DNA of 54,746 nt, taken from K23-9 sp049680365 (lineage in GTDB: Bacteria; Planctomycetota; Planctomycetia; Pirellulales; Pirellulaceae). Location of the stretch: positions 1 through 54,746 of the forward strand of contig JBAUHQ010000218.1 in NCBI GenBank assembly GCA_049680365.1, read 5' to 3'. A program made the translations under genes and the position numbers. Below are positions 17,767-26,901 of the stretch, one piece after another (positions within the stretch are counted from its first letter, which is position 1; each line of letters begins with the position of its first letter). A model generated the notes under the pieces. The model was given only the letters and a program-made list of their open reading frames with translations. It was not told where the DNA came from and searched no databases.

Positions 17767-18606
17767 TTACTTCTTGGCGACCAAATAGCAAATCCAGCTT
17801 GGGTCACTGGGTGCGACTTCGCGTTGTTCCCACTGGCCTTCGCGGTCGGGATCTTCGTCTTCGTCAATTTCCCAGTACACGCGGCTTTCGCTGAAACCGG
17901 CTTCGGTTAGCATCTCGCGGACTTCGGGAATCGACCAAAAACGCCAGTGGTACTCGAAGGCATGTTTCAGTTTACTGCCGTCAGGAAATTTGAAACTGAT
18001 CGAAAAACTGGCATCGGCGGTGATGGGATTGAACGAAATCTGTGTCCACCTGTAATCGAATCCGCGTTTGCCTTTCTTGATCGTTCGTTTGTCCACAAAG
18101 CCTTCGCTGAAACATTCGCCGCCGCCCATCATGTCCATCACCATGATGCCGTCTTCTTTTAAATTGGATCGGGCCACTTTGAAGTATTCGATGACCTCCG
18201 CGCGCGTTTTGAAAATCCAAAACGAAAAGTTTTGCGCTGCCAGGACATCGACGGTGGGTTTGTTTCGTTTGCGAACATCTTGTTCGATCAATCGCACACG
18301 CTGCTTTTGTTCGGGATTGAGTTTGGCCAAGTTGTTGTCATGGCCCCACTGCAGCGTTTCGCCGCATAAGTCGACGCCGAGTGCAGTGCGCCGTTTGTCG
18401 CTTTTGACCCATTCACAGCAAACCGCATACGTTCCGCAAAAATCCTCGCGCAGCGAGATCGGCGTGTTCTGGTTGAAATCGCGATAAGCCTGCGCGAAAA
18501 ACTCGACTTCGTGGTCCGGTGTTTGAACCGACTTTTCGTACAGTTTGAACTTGTCCGCTTTGTCAGCCATCGTGGACTTGGCAGACTTCTTCTTCGATTT
18601 AGTCAT
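17767..18606 (-). CDS. class I SAM-dependent methyltransferase
   Basis: The start is set at ATG 18606; the frame continues to 18723 but that part is not protein-like. The N-terminus is lysine-rich. REDFCGTYAVCCEWV and TALGVDLCGETLQWG correspond to the SAM-binding motifs (LEDFCGTGxxxxxW type), followed by a cysteine/tryptophan-poor substrate region and DGIMVMDMMGGGEC. The C-terminus (FSESRVYWEIDEDEDPDREG) is acidic and resembles methyltransferases of unclear substrate that are conserved in planctomycetes and other bacteria. Cytoplasmic, 279 residues. It converges on the hydrolase gene (14 bp apart), and the SDR gene lies upstream on the same strand with a 138-bp gap. Confidence 0.75.
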   Translation of the reverse strand: MTKSKKKSAKSTMADKADKFKLYEKSVQTPDHEVEFFAQAYRDFNQNTPISLREDFCGTYAVCCEWVKSDKRRTALGVDLCGETLQWGHDNNLAKLNPEQKQRVRLIEQDVRKRNKPTVDVLAAQNFSFWIFKTRAEVIEYFKVARSNLKEDGIMVMDMMGGGECFSEGFVDKRTIKKGKRGFDYRWTQISFNPITADASFSISFKFPDGSKLKHAFEYHWRFWSIPEVREMLTEAGFSESRVYWEIDEDEDPDREGQWEQREVAPSDPSWICYLVAKK

Positions 18607-18744
18607 GTTGAGTGACTTGGGTTGACTGGGGTGCTTAGCTAAGAGGACCCAGATTGTATCGTTGCGAACGATTCTTGCACTAGGTTTGCGGAGAAACTGG
18701 GTTTGCGGAGTAGAAGTCTGCAAGCTTTATGAAGAAGCAGATAG

Positions 18745-19515
18745 TTAGTGGTGTGCCCAGCCGCGGTCAGCCAGCAATTCCTGGCCCGTGATGGCTGCAG
18801 AGGCTTGGCTTGCCAAAAACAGAGCCACGTCGGCGATTTCCTGGGGTTGAATCAACTTGGGGATGCACTGCTGAGATTTCAGCATGCGTTTCGTTTTTGC
18901 CGTGACGAACTGCTGCAACTGGCGATCGGTCATGATCCAGCCGGGTGCCAATGTGTTGACGCGAATTCCTCGTGGCCCCAGTTCTCGGGCTAGAGAGCGT
19001 GTGAGTCCGATGATGGCCGATTTGGTCGCTACATAGGCACTCATTTCGGCGGGCGACAAATGGTGCGTAATCGATGAAAAGTTGATGATCGATCCAACGC
19101 TGTCCTCCATGTGCGGCGCCGCCTGTTGAGCTGCGATGACAAAGGATCGCAAATTTAGCGAAACGATCTCGTCCCATTGTTTCATCGTCAATTGATCCAA
19201 CGGGATCCGTGGATCACGAGCAGCGTTGTTGATCAAGACATCGATCGAACCTTCACGCTGGGCAATGCTGTCGATCCAGTCTCGAAGCGGTTTTTCTTTG
19301 GTCAGATCGACGCGTGCAAAAATGGCGCGTTTGTCAAATTGTTTTGCCAAAGCATTGCCAGCATCCACATCGATGTCGCAGAAATGTACGCTCGATCCTT
19401 GGTCAACGAATCGGCCAACCATTGATTGGCCGATTCCGTTTGCTCCGCCCGTGATGACGATGACCTTGTTGGCCAAGTCGTCATACGTGGCGAAGGATTT
19501 TTGGGGCAATGACAA
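18745..19515 (-). CDS. SDR-family oxidoreductase
   Basis: A classical short-chain dehydrogenase: TGGANGIG cofactor motif (22-29), CDIDVDAG at the end of beta-2 (an Asp that favours NAD), NNAA (97-100), catalytic S147/S148 (INFSS), Y161 and K165 (AYVATK). ELGPRGIRVNTLAPGWIMT is the usual stretch after the active site. The start is a TTG at 19515, as no ATG is available near the N-terminus. The 256-residue length is normal. Substrate is unknown; a sugar or 3-hydroxyacyl substrate is possible. It starts 15 bp downstream of the HTH gene's stop, so the two are likely one transcript, and the regulator may control it. Confidence 0.88.
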   Translation of the reverse strand: MSLPQKSFATYDDLANKVIVITGGANGIGQSMVGRFVDQGSSVHFCDIDVDAGNALAKQFDKRAIFARVDLTKEKPLRDWIDSIAQREGSIDVLINNAARDPRIPLDQLTMKQWDEIVSLNLRSFVIAAQQAAPHMEDSVGSIINFSSITHHLSPAEMSAYVATKSAIIGLTRSLARELGPRGIRVNTLAPGWIMTDRQLQQFVTAKTKRMLKSQQCIPKLIQPQEIADVALFLASQASAAITGQELLADRGWAHH

Positions 19516-19530
19516 AAGTGATTCAGCTAA

Positions 19531-20667
19531 TTATCGGCGAGAGATTCGCTTGGCAATCGCAGCCCGCGAAAGTGGCATGATTTCAGCGGCACCGCCTGGG
19601 TTGTAAAGCAAGTCGTCGGGACTGGGCTTACTGTCGCCGTTGTCGTACTTCACCAGGTAGGCACCAATCTGGATTCCGCCCTCGTCGTAAACCGGAGGCC
19701 AGAATTCTTCACCACGAATTGCCAACGTTTTTGCCAGCAGTCGCGTCGCACGGCCTGAGAAACCGCTTAGTACCATGTCCAGCCGACCGAGGGCTTCACG
19801 GAAAACGTAAAACACGAGCGCCGTGTCTTGATCCTTGCCACCGGCGTAAGCCCAGGTACCGTTGTCTTTTTCATAGTAAAAACCCGGTTCCGGAGCGTCT
19901 TCGTTTTTGCTCAGTCGCACGCCTGCGGAGGCACCGTCAGGTTTGGGGTCCGTGTCGCGGTAGCGCAGAAAGAATGGACAGGATCGGGCAGACACGTCGT
20001 CAATGTCGTCTTCGGTGACAAACGGCGAACAACCGAACACGTCGGAGAAAACGAGTTCGACGACTGGGTTGCTTTTTACGCTGCCGATACAGACCATGCC
20101 GCGGTCACCTTGGGCGTCAACGAAACCGTCAAACACTTCAGTGGCGCGAGCGCGAGCGTGTTCCAAGGAAACATTTCCTGGGCTCCAAACCAGTGTTTGT
20201 TGTAAACGATCAGGCATGGGCACATCCACCGACTTGCCTTCTTCGCCGTCACTGCTGGCGTGGTGTTTTGCAGCACCGCCCAATGTCGATACACCGTTAA
20301 GCAATTCGCCAACGAGAACTGAGTCGCTGGCCACAACGGAAGCACTTTCGGCGTTCTCGCTTTGACGAACGCCGACGACGATTTCGATGTCACCGCGTCG
20401 CGCGAGCAGTTCCCAGAAGTTTTCGGCATTCACCGCGAACAAGGCACCAGGAAGCTGATCAGCAGTGGCATAGCCTTGATCGATCAAGTAATCGCACAAA
20501 CGCGACAAAGCGTCCAAAGGAATGTATTTGGCTTCGTTTTTAAGCAATGACGCTACTTGGTGGCGATCCAATCCAGTGTGTTCGACGATCGATTTGATCG
20601 TACCAGGACGTTTGCGACGATCGGGAGTGTGTCCCAAGAGTTCTGCCAAACGGAATGCATATCTCAT
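19531..20667 (-). CDS. helix-turn-helix DNA-binding protein with large C-terminal domain
   Basis: The N-terminal ~70 residues form a helix-turn-helix region: TIKSIVEHTGLDRHQVASLL and YIPLDALSRLCDYLIDQG, similar to Cro/XRE or GntR-like sensing proteins. The remaining 300 residues resemble a solute- or substrate-binding-like alpha/beta domain (FWELLARRGDIEIVVGV; PVVELVFSDVFGC; DTALVFYVFREALGRLDM), but I recognise no specific family. A planctomycete-conserved regulator is the best guess. It heads a probable two-gene operon with the SDR enzyme. Across the gap it is divergent from the DUF4175-like gene. It has no membrane helix and is probably cytoplasmic. Confidence 0.6.
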   Translation of the reverse strand: MRYAFRLAELLGHTPDRRKRPGTIKSIVEHTGLDRHQVASLLKNEAKYIPLDALSRLCDYLIDQGYATADQLPGALFAVNAENFWELLARRGDIEIVVGVRQSENAESASVVASDSVLVGELLNGVSTLGGAAKHHASSDGEEGKSVDVPMPDRLQQTLVWSPGNVSLEHARARATEVFDGFVDAQGDRGMVCIGSVKSNPVVELVFSDVFGCSPFVTEDDIDDVSARSCPFFLRYRDTDPKPDGASAGVRLSKNEDAPEPGFYYEKDNGTWAYAGGKDQDTALVFYVFREALGRLDMVLSGFSGRATRLLAKTLAIRGEEFWPPVYDEGGIQIGAYLVKYDNGDSKPSPDDLLYNPGGAAEIMPLSRAAIAKRISRR

Positions 20668-21067
20668 CAGCTATTTTCAAATCTAAATGGAGGAGAAAAG
20701 GGTTGCCCGCGCAGCATTGTATCAGTCGCACAAGGTTCAGTTCGATCCGTCAAACTAATTTTGATCTGCTGTAGACGTACTTTACTGATTCGGTCGGGGG
20801 GCGAAGTCATTCGATGACGCAGTTATAGCCTGCCAATTGGAGGTGGCCCAAATCAGGCTTAATCGCGATACTTGTCCAATAGGAATTACCGCGATTTCTA
20901 AGTTAGTAAATCAAAATCGAACCACGACTGTTTTGTGGTAATTCGATCCGAAAAATCCTCAAATTGTGGTGTGGTGCTTCGTCGTTCACTACTTCAAGTT
21001 TTAATGCGGTCGTTTTTTCCTTTGGCGGCCTATAATGTCCTAGACGACTTCTCCCCTGGTTTGGACC
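20668..21067. other. intergenic region between divergent genes
   Basis: About 400 bp that must contain promoters for the minus-strand regulator and the plus-strand DUF4175-like gene. No gene or strong palindrome was seen; a weak ACCAC/GTGGT stem near 20930 is not convincing. Confidence 0.5.
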
Positions 21068-24000
21068 ATGTCAACAACTTCCCTCACTTCCTCCCTCTCC
21101 TCGCCCAGCGATCAAAGGCCAATGCCCAGCGGTCAAAGGCCAACGGAAACCAATCCGGTTGATGAGTTCGTATCACAGCGGGTGGCGGAGGCTTGTCGGG
21201 CACTTTGGTGGGAAGAAATTATTCGTCGTGCATTGATATTGGTCATCGCATTGATTTTGTGCGTGCTGTTTTGGGTGGTGATTGACCAGTGGGTGTATTC
21301 TGCCGGGCGACTTTCTCGCGCTTTTGCGTTTACTTTGATCGTCGGAACATCAGTCTGGTACGTGTTTCGACGAATCGTACCGGTTCTGACAAGCACGGTC
21401 CGTCCTGAGTACGCGGCCCGAGCGCTGGAGCGAGACTTGCCCGAGATGAAGCAAGAGCTGACCAGCTACATCATGTTGCGAAACTCTTCGATTTCCGAGT
21501 CCACGGCAGGCGTGTCGTCCAGTCGGTTGCACGATCGCGTCGTTAAGTCGATCGGCTCGATCGCAGCAGGGCGACTTCGGCAACACGATGCACTTCCCAG
21601 CGAAGCAACCAGTACGTTGCGATGGTGGATTGTCGCTGCTGGGGCGTTGGCGCTCTTGATGGCATACACGGTTGTTTCGCCTAAAAGCACAATCGCGTCA
21701 GCTGGACGGTTGCTCGCCCCATTGGCAAAAATTCAGCCAGCCAAGAGAGTCGCGATCTTGGATGTCCAGCCTGGCGATGTCGAAGCGATTGCAGGTCGCG
21801 CGGTAGCAGTGTCAGCAAAAATAGATGGACTGCGTGACAACGAGTCGCCGGTCTGTCGTTGGCAGTCGTCTAATCGCGACCACGAGTTCGATTTGCTCTA
21901 TAACTCGGAAAGTCGTCGTTTTGAAGGCGTGCTGCAACTTTCGCACAGTGATGCAAATCGGATTCCTTACTCGATCGTTGCTGGTGATGATCAGTCGGGA
22001 CCACATTGGTTGAGCGTCAAAAATTTGCCGGTCGTTGCGATTGAGTCCGTTCGCTATGAGCCACCTGCTTACACAGGTGAAATAGCTCACACCAGCAGTA
22101 GCGCATCGATCTCCGCCGTCGACGGCACTCTGGTCACGATTACCGCCAAGACGAACCGACCAGTCGTTCGAGCCGACATCGAGTTCAATCCGAAAACGGT
22201 AGGCGAAGTGGTTCGCGCGACAGCGGGTAGCAAGTCCATGAAAATTGATGCGGACGGAACTCACTTGACGATTTCGTTTCCGCTGCAAAGTAATCTCCAG
22301 CGATCGGCAGCCGTTCAGCTTGACAGCTATCGAATTCGCGTCCGCGATGATGCCGATCAAGACAACCCAGAACCCATTGTCTATCCGATTCGTGTGATAG
22401 CTGATTTGCCTCCCGAAGTTTCGATCGTGTTGCCACGCAAATCTCCCAAGTCGATGAGTGTGGAGTTGCAACAGATTATTGAAATCCATGCGATGGATCC
22501 AGACTTCGGACTGAAAAGTGTTGAGCTGAAAATCCGTCGCGGCATTGATGTGATCAAGAACCCAACCCTGTGGAGCAATGACGACGGAGCGAAAGGCAAC
22601 CAAGTCACCGAGTATCGCTTTCGTCCTTCGGAACATGGTTTGCGAGTTGGTGACGTGGTGCGGATCTCTGGTGTCGCGACCGACAACCGAAACGTTCCAG
22701 GTGACGAAAATATCAAAGCGAACGTGAGCGAGACTGATCCGGTTGAAATCAGGATTGTCGACGACCAGCCTGCTCCCGATCCGCAAGGTGCTGACGATGG
22801 ATTGAGCGAAACTGATCAGCGGCCAGCGTCGGACCATCCCGAAGACAACGCAGGCGGCGACAAGTCTGCGTCGCAAGACGGTGATCAAAAGCAAGGTGGA
22901 TCGGGCGGCAAGGGCGAATCGAGTCAGCAGCAACAAGGCGATGGTGGCAGCGAGTCTGGCCAATCAGGTGAAGGTCAGAAGGGTGAAGGCGAAAAGGGCG
23001 AGAGTCAGGGCAGTGACTCCCAAGGAGAAAAGGGCGACGGCAAAGGATCGTCCAGTGACGCTGGCGAGAATAGTTCCGAATCGTCAGGCAATCCCCAAGA
23101 CATGAATGACGAATCGAATGGCGACTCGTCGGGTAACAGCGGCAAAGGCAAGCCGGGGAGTGAAGGATCAAGCGGGGATCAATCGTCCGATCAACAACCC
23201 GGTGACTCATCGGGTGAACCGATGAGCAACGGAGACTCGGCGCGAAGCGAGGGTCAAAATAATGGTGATCCCAGCGGAGAAGGAAACGTCGAACAAGCTC
23301 AAGGCGACGGTGGCGCGGATAGTCAATCCGCAGATGGACCGCCTAAGCATGACGGCGAAGCGTTCGAGAAGATCCGCGATTACTTGGAAAACAAAAAGAA
23401 GAACGACCAACAGAAGCCTAGTTCGCACCAAGGTGACCGATCGAAGTCCGATGATTCACAGGGCGCCGATGACTCACTGGGAAAGGCACAGGGTGACGAC
23501 CAAAACGCGGGTAGCGACCCGAAGAATGCCGGAGGTGACGAATCGGGCACGGGCGAATCCATGGACGACGGTAACATGGATGAAGGCAAGAAACCGGACC
23601 GGTCTAATTCTGCCGGGGCGAATCCCGACGGCTCAAAGCCTGACAGCCAATCGGATTCGTCGAAAGGGGATTCACCCAATGGAAAATCGGGGACCGATTC
23701 AAAGTCGCCAAATGAGAACCAAGGCAGTCCATCGGGCGAGGGCGACCAAAAGCAAAACGCCAATGGCGAAAAATCCGATCAAGGCTCTGGCGAGCACGGA
23801 AGTGATCCACAGGGATCAAAATCGCAGCCAATGAATGATGAGCAAGGCAAAGGAAACGAAGCAGGGCAGGGGAGCGACGATGATGGCTCGCCTCAGGAAG
23901 GCGCAGGCGAGGGTGCCAGCGGCGAACAACCCAAAGGGAACGAAGCAGAGCAAGGCCAAGCCGGAAAGGGTGAACAGCCAAGTGGTGACCAAGCTGGCAA

Positions 24001-24700
24001 TCAGTCGCAGGCCAACGACGACTCGTCGCCATCGGGTGATTCGATGTCACCGGATGATCAAGGCGATCAATCCAAATCGCAGGGTGACGGAAAGTCCAAT
24101 CCAGGATCGAAAGCACAAGATCCTGCCAGCAACGGTCAGCCAGGCGAACAAACGTCACCGAAGGGTGATTCGCAAAACGGACCTTCGTCTCAGAGCGGCG
24201 ATCCACGGAAAGGCCAACCTCAAAACAACGCTGCGCAAAATGGTAATCCGCAGGGCGGCGATTCTTCCGCAGCCGGATCAGACTCTGGGATGGGCGAAGC
24301 AGGCGAAGGACCGTTGGCTCCCGAAGCCGCCGATTTGGAATACACCAAAAAAGCGACCGACATGGTCTTGGACTATTTGGAAGAGACTCGTGACGCGCCC
24401 GATCGCGAATTGTTGGACAAGTTGGATTGGAGCGAAAACGATTTAGAGCAGTTTGCCCAGCGTTGGAAGCAAACACGACAAATGGATTCACCGGCTGCTG
24501 ATCCTAAACAGCAGAACCAACTTCGCGACGCCTTGGAGAGTCTGGGGCTGCGTCCGCCAGCCGGCGATGCCAGTGACGTGCGACGTGAAAAAGCCGACGA
24601 TTTACGGGCGATTCGCGATTCCGGAAATCGTCGTCCACCGCCAGCGGCCTATCGAGATGTGTTCGATGCGTATCGTCGCGGGCTTGGTCGGCAAAAGTAA
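21068..24700 (+). CDS. DUF4175-like membrane protein with a very long disordered region
   Basis: 1210 residues. Three membrane helices near the N-terminus (about 53-72, 84-102, 184-204), with a conserved cytoplasmic-like part between them (TVRPEYAARALERDLPEM). Residues ~210-570 form beta-rich, Ig-like segments (VAIESVRYEPPAYTG; PPEVSIVLPRKS; FGLKSVELKIRRG). About 573-1080 is Gly/Ser/Asp/Gln/Asn/Lys-rich low-complexity sequence, with one more ordered island near 762-785 (EAFEKIRDYLENKKK). The last ~120 residues are helical (MVLDYLEETRDAPDRELLDK; AYRDVFDAYRRGLG). This layout matches planctomycete DUF4175-like proteins, whose genes often sit near MoxR/VWA (aerotolerance-type) genes; no such neighbours are seen here. 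Envelope-located; role unknown. The dihydroorotase gene follows after about 80 bp. Confidence 0.75.
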   Translation: MSTTSLTSSLSSPSDQRPMPSGQRPTETNPVDEFVSQRVAEACRALWWEEIIRRALILVIALILCVLFWVVIDQWVYSAGRLSRAFAFTLIVGTSVWYVFRRIVPVLTSTVRPEYAARALERDLPEMKQELTSYIMLRNSSISESTAGVSSSRLHDRVVKSIGSIAAGRLRQHDALPSEATSTLRWWIVAAGALALLMAYTVVSPKSTIASAGRLLAPLAKIQPAKRVAILDVQPGDVEAIAGRAVAVSAKIDGLRDNESPVCRWQSSNRDHEFDLLYNSESRRFEGVLQLSHSDANRIPYSIVAGDDQSGPHWLSVKNLPVVAIESVRYEPPAYTGEIAHTSSSASISAVDGTLVTITAKTNRPVVRADIEFNPKTVGEVVRATAGSKSMKIDADGTHLTISFPLQSNLQRSAAVQLDSYRIRVRDDADQDNPEPIVYPIRVIADLPPEVSIVLPRKSPKSMSVELQQIIEIHAMDPDFGLKSVELKIRRGIDVIKNPTLWSNDDGAKGNQVTEYRFRPSEHGLRVGDVVRISGVATDNRNVPGDENIKANVSETDPVEIRIVDDQPAPDPQGADDGLSETDQRPASDHPEDNAGGDKSASQDGDQKQGGSGGKGESSQQQQGDGGSESGQSGEGQKGEGEKGESQGSDSQGEKGDGKGSSSDAGENSSESSGNPQDMNDESNGDSSGNSGKGKPGSEGSSGDQSSDQQPGDSSGEPMSNGDSARSEGQNNGDPSGEGNVEQAQGDGGADSQSADGPPKHDGEAFEKIRDYLENKKKNDQQKPSSHQGDRSKSDDSQGADDSLGKAQGDDQNAGSDPKNAGGDESGTGESMDDGNMDEGKKPDRSNSAGANPDGSKPDSQSDSSKGDSPNGKSGTDSKSPNENQGSPSGEGDQKQNANGEKSDQGSGEHGSDPQGSKSQPMNDEQGKGNEAGQGSDDDGSPQEGAGEGASGEQPKGNEAEQGQAGKGEQPSGDQAGNQSQANDDSSPSGDSMSPDDQGDQSKSQGDGKSNPGSKAQDPASNGQPGEQTSPKGDSQNGPSSQSGDPRKGQPQNNAAQNGNPQGGDSSAAGSDSGMGEAGEGPLAPEAADLEYTKKATDMVLDYLEETRDAPDRELLDKLDWSENDLEQFAQRWKQTRQMDSPAADPKQQNQLRDALESLGLRPPAGDASDVRREKADDLRAIRDSGNRRPPPAAYRDVFDAYRRGLGRQK

Positions 24701-24783
24701 ACGGGCTACGATTTTTGGTGTCCGTTCTACTTCGTTCGCGTGCGCTCACGCGGGCGACCCCACTCTCGCTCGATCGACAGGCC

Positions 24784-26136
24784 ATGACTCGTACACTCTT
24801 TCGCAACGCCAATGTAGTTCTGATAGATTCGGTTCGTACTGGTTCTGTGTTGGTCGACGGCAAAACGATTCTAGATGTCGACGCTGGCGATTCCGTTCAA
24901 GCCGACAAGATCATTGATTGCACGGGTTTGTATTTGATGCCCGGAGTGGTCGATGACCAAGTTCATTTTCGCGAACCCGGTTTGACACACAAAGAAGATC
25001 TCTCGACGGCGTCGCACGCTTGCGCTGCTGGTGGCGTGACTACGTTTTTGGAAATGCCGAACACCAAACCGCCTGCGATCACGATAGACGGCATTCGTGC
25101 TAAGGAAGCTATCGCTGCGAAAAAATCTCTTGTGAACTACGGGTTTTATATTGGCGCTACGCCAGACAATGCAGAGCATTTGGCGTCTGTCACTAACGTA
25201 CCGGGCATCAAGATTTTTATCGGTAGTAGCACGGGTAACTTGTTGGTTGACGAGCAGTCGGCGCTGGAAAGAATTTTTGCGGAAACGACGCTGCCGATTT
25301 GCGCCCACTGCGAAGACGAGACGACCGTTCGTGCCAACGCGGCGAAATTTGCCGGAACGACTGATGTTGCTGATCATTCGCGGATTCGTGACGAACAGGC
25401 AGCGATGATTGCGACCAAGCGAGCGACAGATCTTGCCAGACGTCATAAACATCGCTTTCATGTGCTGCATGTTTCGACAGCTGCGGAGCTGATTTATCTG
25501 GAAGACGCCAATCCGTATTTGACCGCCGAGATTTGTGTGCACCACTTACTGTTCAACGTGGACGACTATCCGCGATTGGGCACGCGAATTCAGATGAATC
25601 CATCGATCAAAACGGCCGCTGACAATGCCAGCCTTTGGCAAGCGCTCTTGGAAAATAAGGTCCAAGTGATCGCCACGGATCATGCACCTCATACTTTGGA
25701 AGAAAAATCGCAACTGTATCCCCAAAGCCCGTCGGGCTTGCCGGCGGTCGAAAATAGCCTGGCGTTGATTTTGAACCGTGTTGTGGCCGGTCAATGCGAA
25801 TTGCCGCAGGTGGCTTCGTGGATGTGCGACGCACCGGCAAGGATTTGGGGCATTGTCGGCAAAGGGCGCATCGCCGCAGGATACGACGCCGACTTGGTGT
25901 TGGTGGACTTGGAGAAAGCGGCCACGATTCGGGATGCTGATCAGCATACAAAGTCGAAATGGAGCCCTTGGGATGGGGAGACGCTGACAGGTTGGCCTGT
26001 AAGTACCTGGGTGGGTGGTCATCAGGTTTGGAGCTCTGAGGATGGCTTTGACGAGGATCATCGCGGTAGCAAACCTCTGTTTGACCACAGTCGCGGAGGA
26101 TTTTGGTCAACCGATGGTGGTGTAGGAATTGCCTAA
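24784..26136 (+). CDS. pyrC: dihydroorotase (PyrC, class I-like)
   Basis: Interconverts carbamoyl-aspartate and dihydroorotate in de novo pyrimidine synthesis; cytoplasmic amidohydrolase with a binuclear zinc site. Candidate metal ligands: H61 in DDQVHFREPG, lysine 143 (GIKIF, expected carbamylated), H175 (CAHCED), H229 (HVLHVST) and D299 (ATDHAPH). The family usually has HxH at the first pair; here it is Q59-V-H61. The same DDQVHFREPG pattern is known, from memory, in Bacteroidetes-type dihydroorotases, so this may be a subfamily trait. The frame is open from 24715, but ATG 24784 gives the right N-terminus (450 residues). No other pyr genes are in the window. Confidence 0.9.
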   Translation: MTRTLFRNANVVLIDSVRTGSVLVDGKTILDVDAGDSVQADKIIDCTGLYLMPGVVDDQVHFREPGLTHKEDLSTASHACAAGGVTTFLEMPNTKPPAITIDGIRAKEAIAAKKSLVNYGFYIGATPDNAEHLASVTNVPGIKIFIGSSTGNLLVDEQSALERIFAETTLPICAHCEDETTVRANAAKFAGTTDVADHSRIRDEQAAMIATKRATDLARRHKHRFHVLHVSTAAELIYLEDANPYLTAEICVHHLLFNVDDYPRLGTRIQMNPSIKTAADNASLWQALLENKVQVIATDHAPHTLEEKSQLYPQSPSGLPAVENSLALILNRVVAGQCELPQVASWMCDAPARIWGIVGKGRIAAGYDADLVLVDLEKAATIRDADQHTKSKWSPWDGETLTGWPVSTWVGGHQVWSSEDGFDEDHRGSKPLFDHSRGGFWSTDGGVGIA

Positions 26137-26247
26137 TTCCGGACTGTAGTCTGTTGGCATTTCCAGTCACAATGAAGTCACACGCAAACGCACGCTCCTA
26201 CGCATCGCTCGTTTGCATCCGTCGAATTCAGGACGCACGTAGTTTCT

Positions 26248-26901
26248 ATGGCAAAATCAATTTGGCCCAGCGGTGACCAAACCGAAGAACTGCTAGCGGC
26301 TGCTAAAGGCGGAAGCGACGATGCCGTCAATCGATTGCTGGAAAAGCATCGTGGAGCGATTCGCCGTCTCGTTGAATTGCGATTGGACCGGAAAGTTCAA
26401 CGCCGTGTCGATGTCAGCGATGTTGTGCAAGATGTATTGTTGGAAGCAAGCGGCCGCTTGGATCGCTACCTGGATGATCCGGTGATGGCGTTTCATTTGT
26501 GGCTACGTCAGATCGCTTGGGATCGCATCATCGATACCTATCGTCGCCACCGGGTGAGTGCAAAACGCAATATGGATCGCGAGCAACCGATGACGGCAGC
26601 CGCAGGCCCAGATCATTCGACGATGGAGTTCGCTGTTCAGCTATGTGATCCAGCGATCACTCCAGCGACGGCAGCGACACAGCGAGAAATTGCGCAGCGT
26701 GTTGAATCGGGAATCGAAATGTTGGATGACCAAGATCGCGAGATCATTACGATGCGACACTACGAACATCTTTCCAACCAAGAAATCGCACAAGCACTGG
26801 GTCTGAATGCACCGGCTGCCAGCATGCGGTATTTGCGCGCAGTACGACGCTTGCGTGAGTTGCTGGAAGAAAACAATCTGGCCGATGAGACGGATGTGTG
26901 A
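26248..26901 (+). CDS. ECF-type RNA polymerase sigma factor
   Basis: Directs RNA polymerase to specific promoters. Region 2 is visible as VDVSDVVQDVLLEASGRL and WLRQIAWDRIIDTYRRHR; region 4 as IEMLDDQDREIITMRHYEHL and SNQEIAQALGLNAPAASMRY, the -35-binding helix-turn-helix. At 217 residues it has no regions 1 or 3, as expected for an ECF factor. The kinase that follows starts inside its stop region (GTGA, 4-base overlap), so the two are translationally coupled. Sigma/kinase pairs of this kind are a known planctomycete arrangement, in which the kinase may regulate the sigma factor by phosphorylation. No anti-sigma factor is seen nearby, which fits that model. Confidence 0.93.
   Translation: MAKSIWPSGDQTEELLAAAKGGSDDAVNRLLEKHRGAIRRLVELRLDRKVQRRVDVSDVVQDVLLEASGRLDRYLDDPVMAFHLWLRQIAWDRIIDTYRRHRVSAKRNMDREQPMTAAAGPDHSTMEFAVQLCDPAITPATAATQREIAQRVESGIEMLDDQDREIITMRHYEHLSNQEIAQALGLNAPAASMRYLRAVRRLRELLEENNLADETDV

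Noticed and set aside
22749..24491. Long ORFs on both strands inside the low-complexity part of the DUF4175-like gene
   Set aside because: They arise from the repetitive base composition of the main gene and have no own ribosome sites or recognised motifs.
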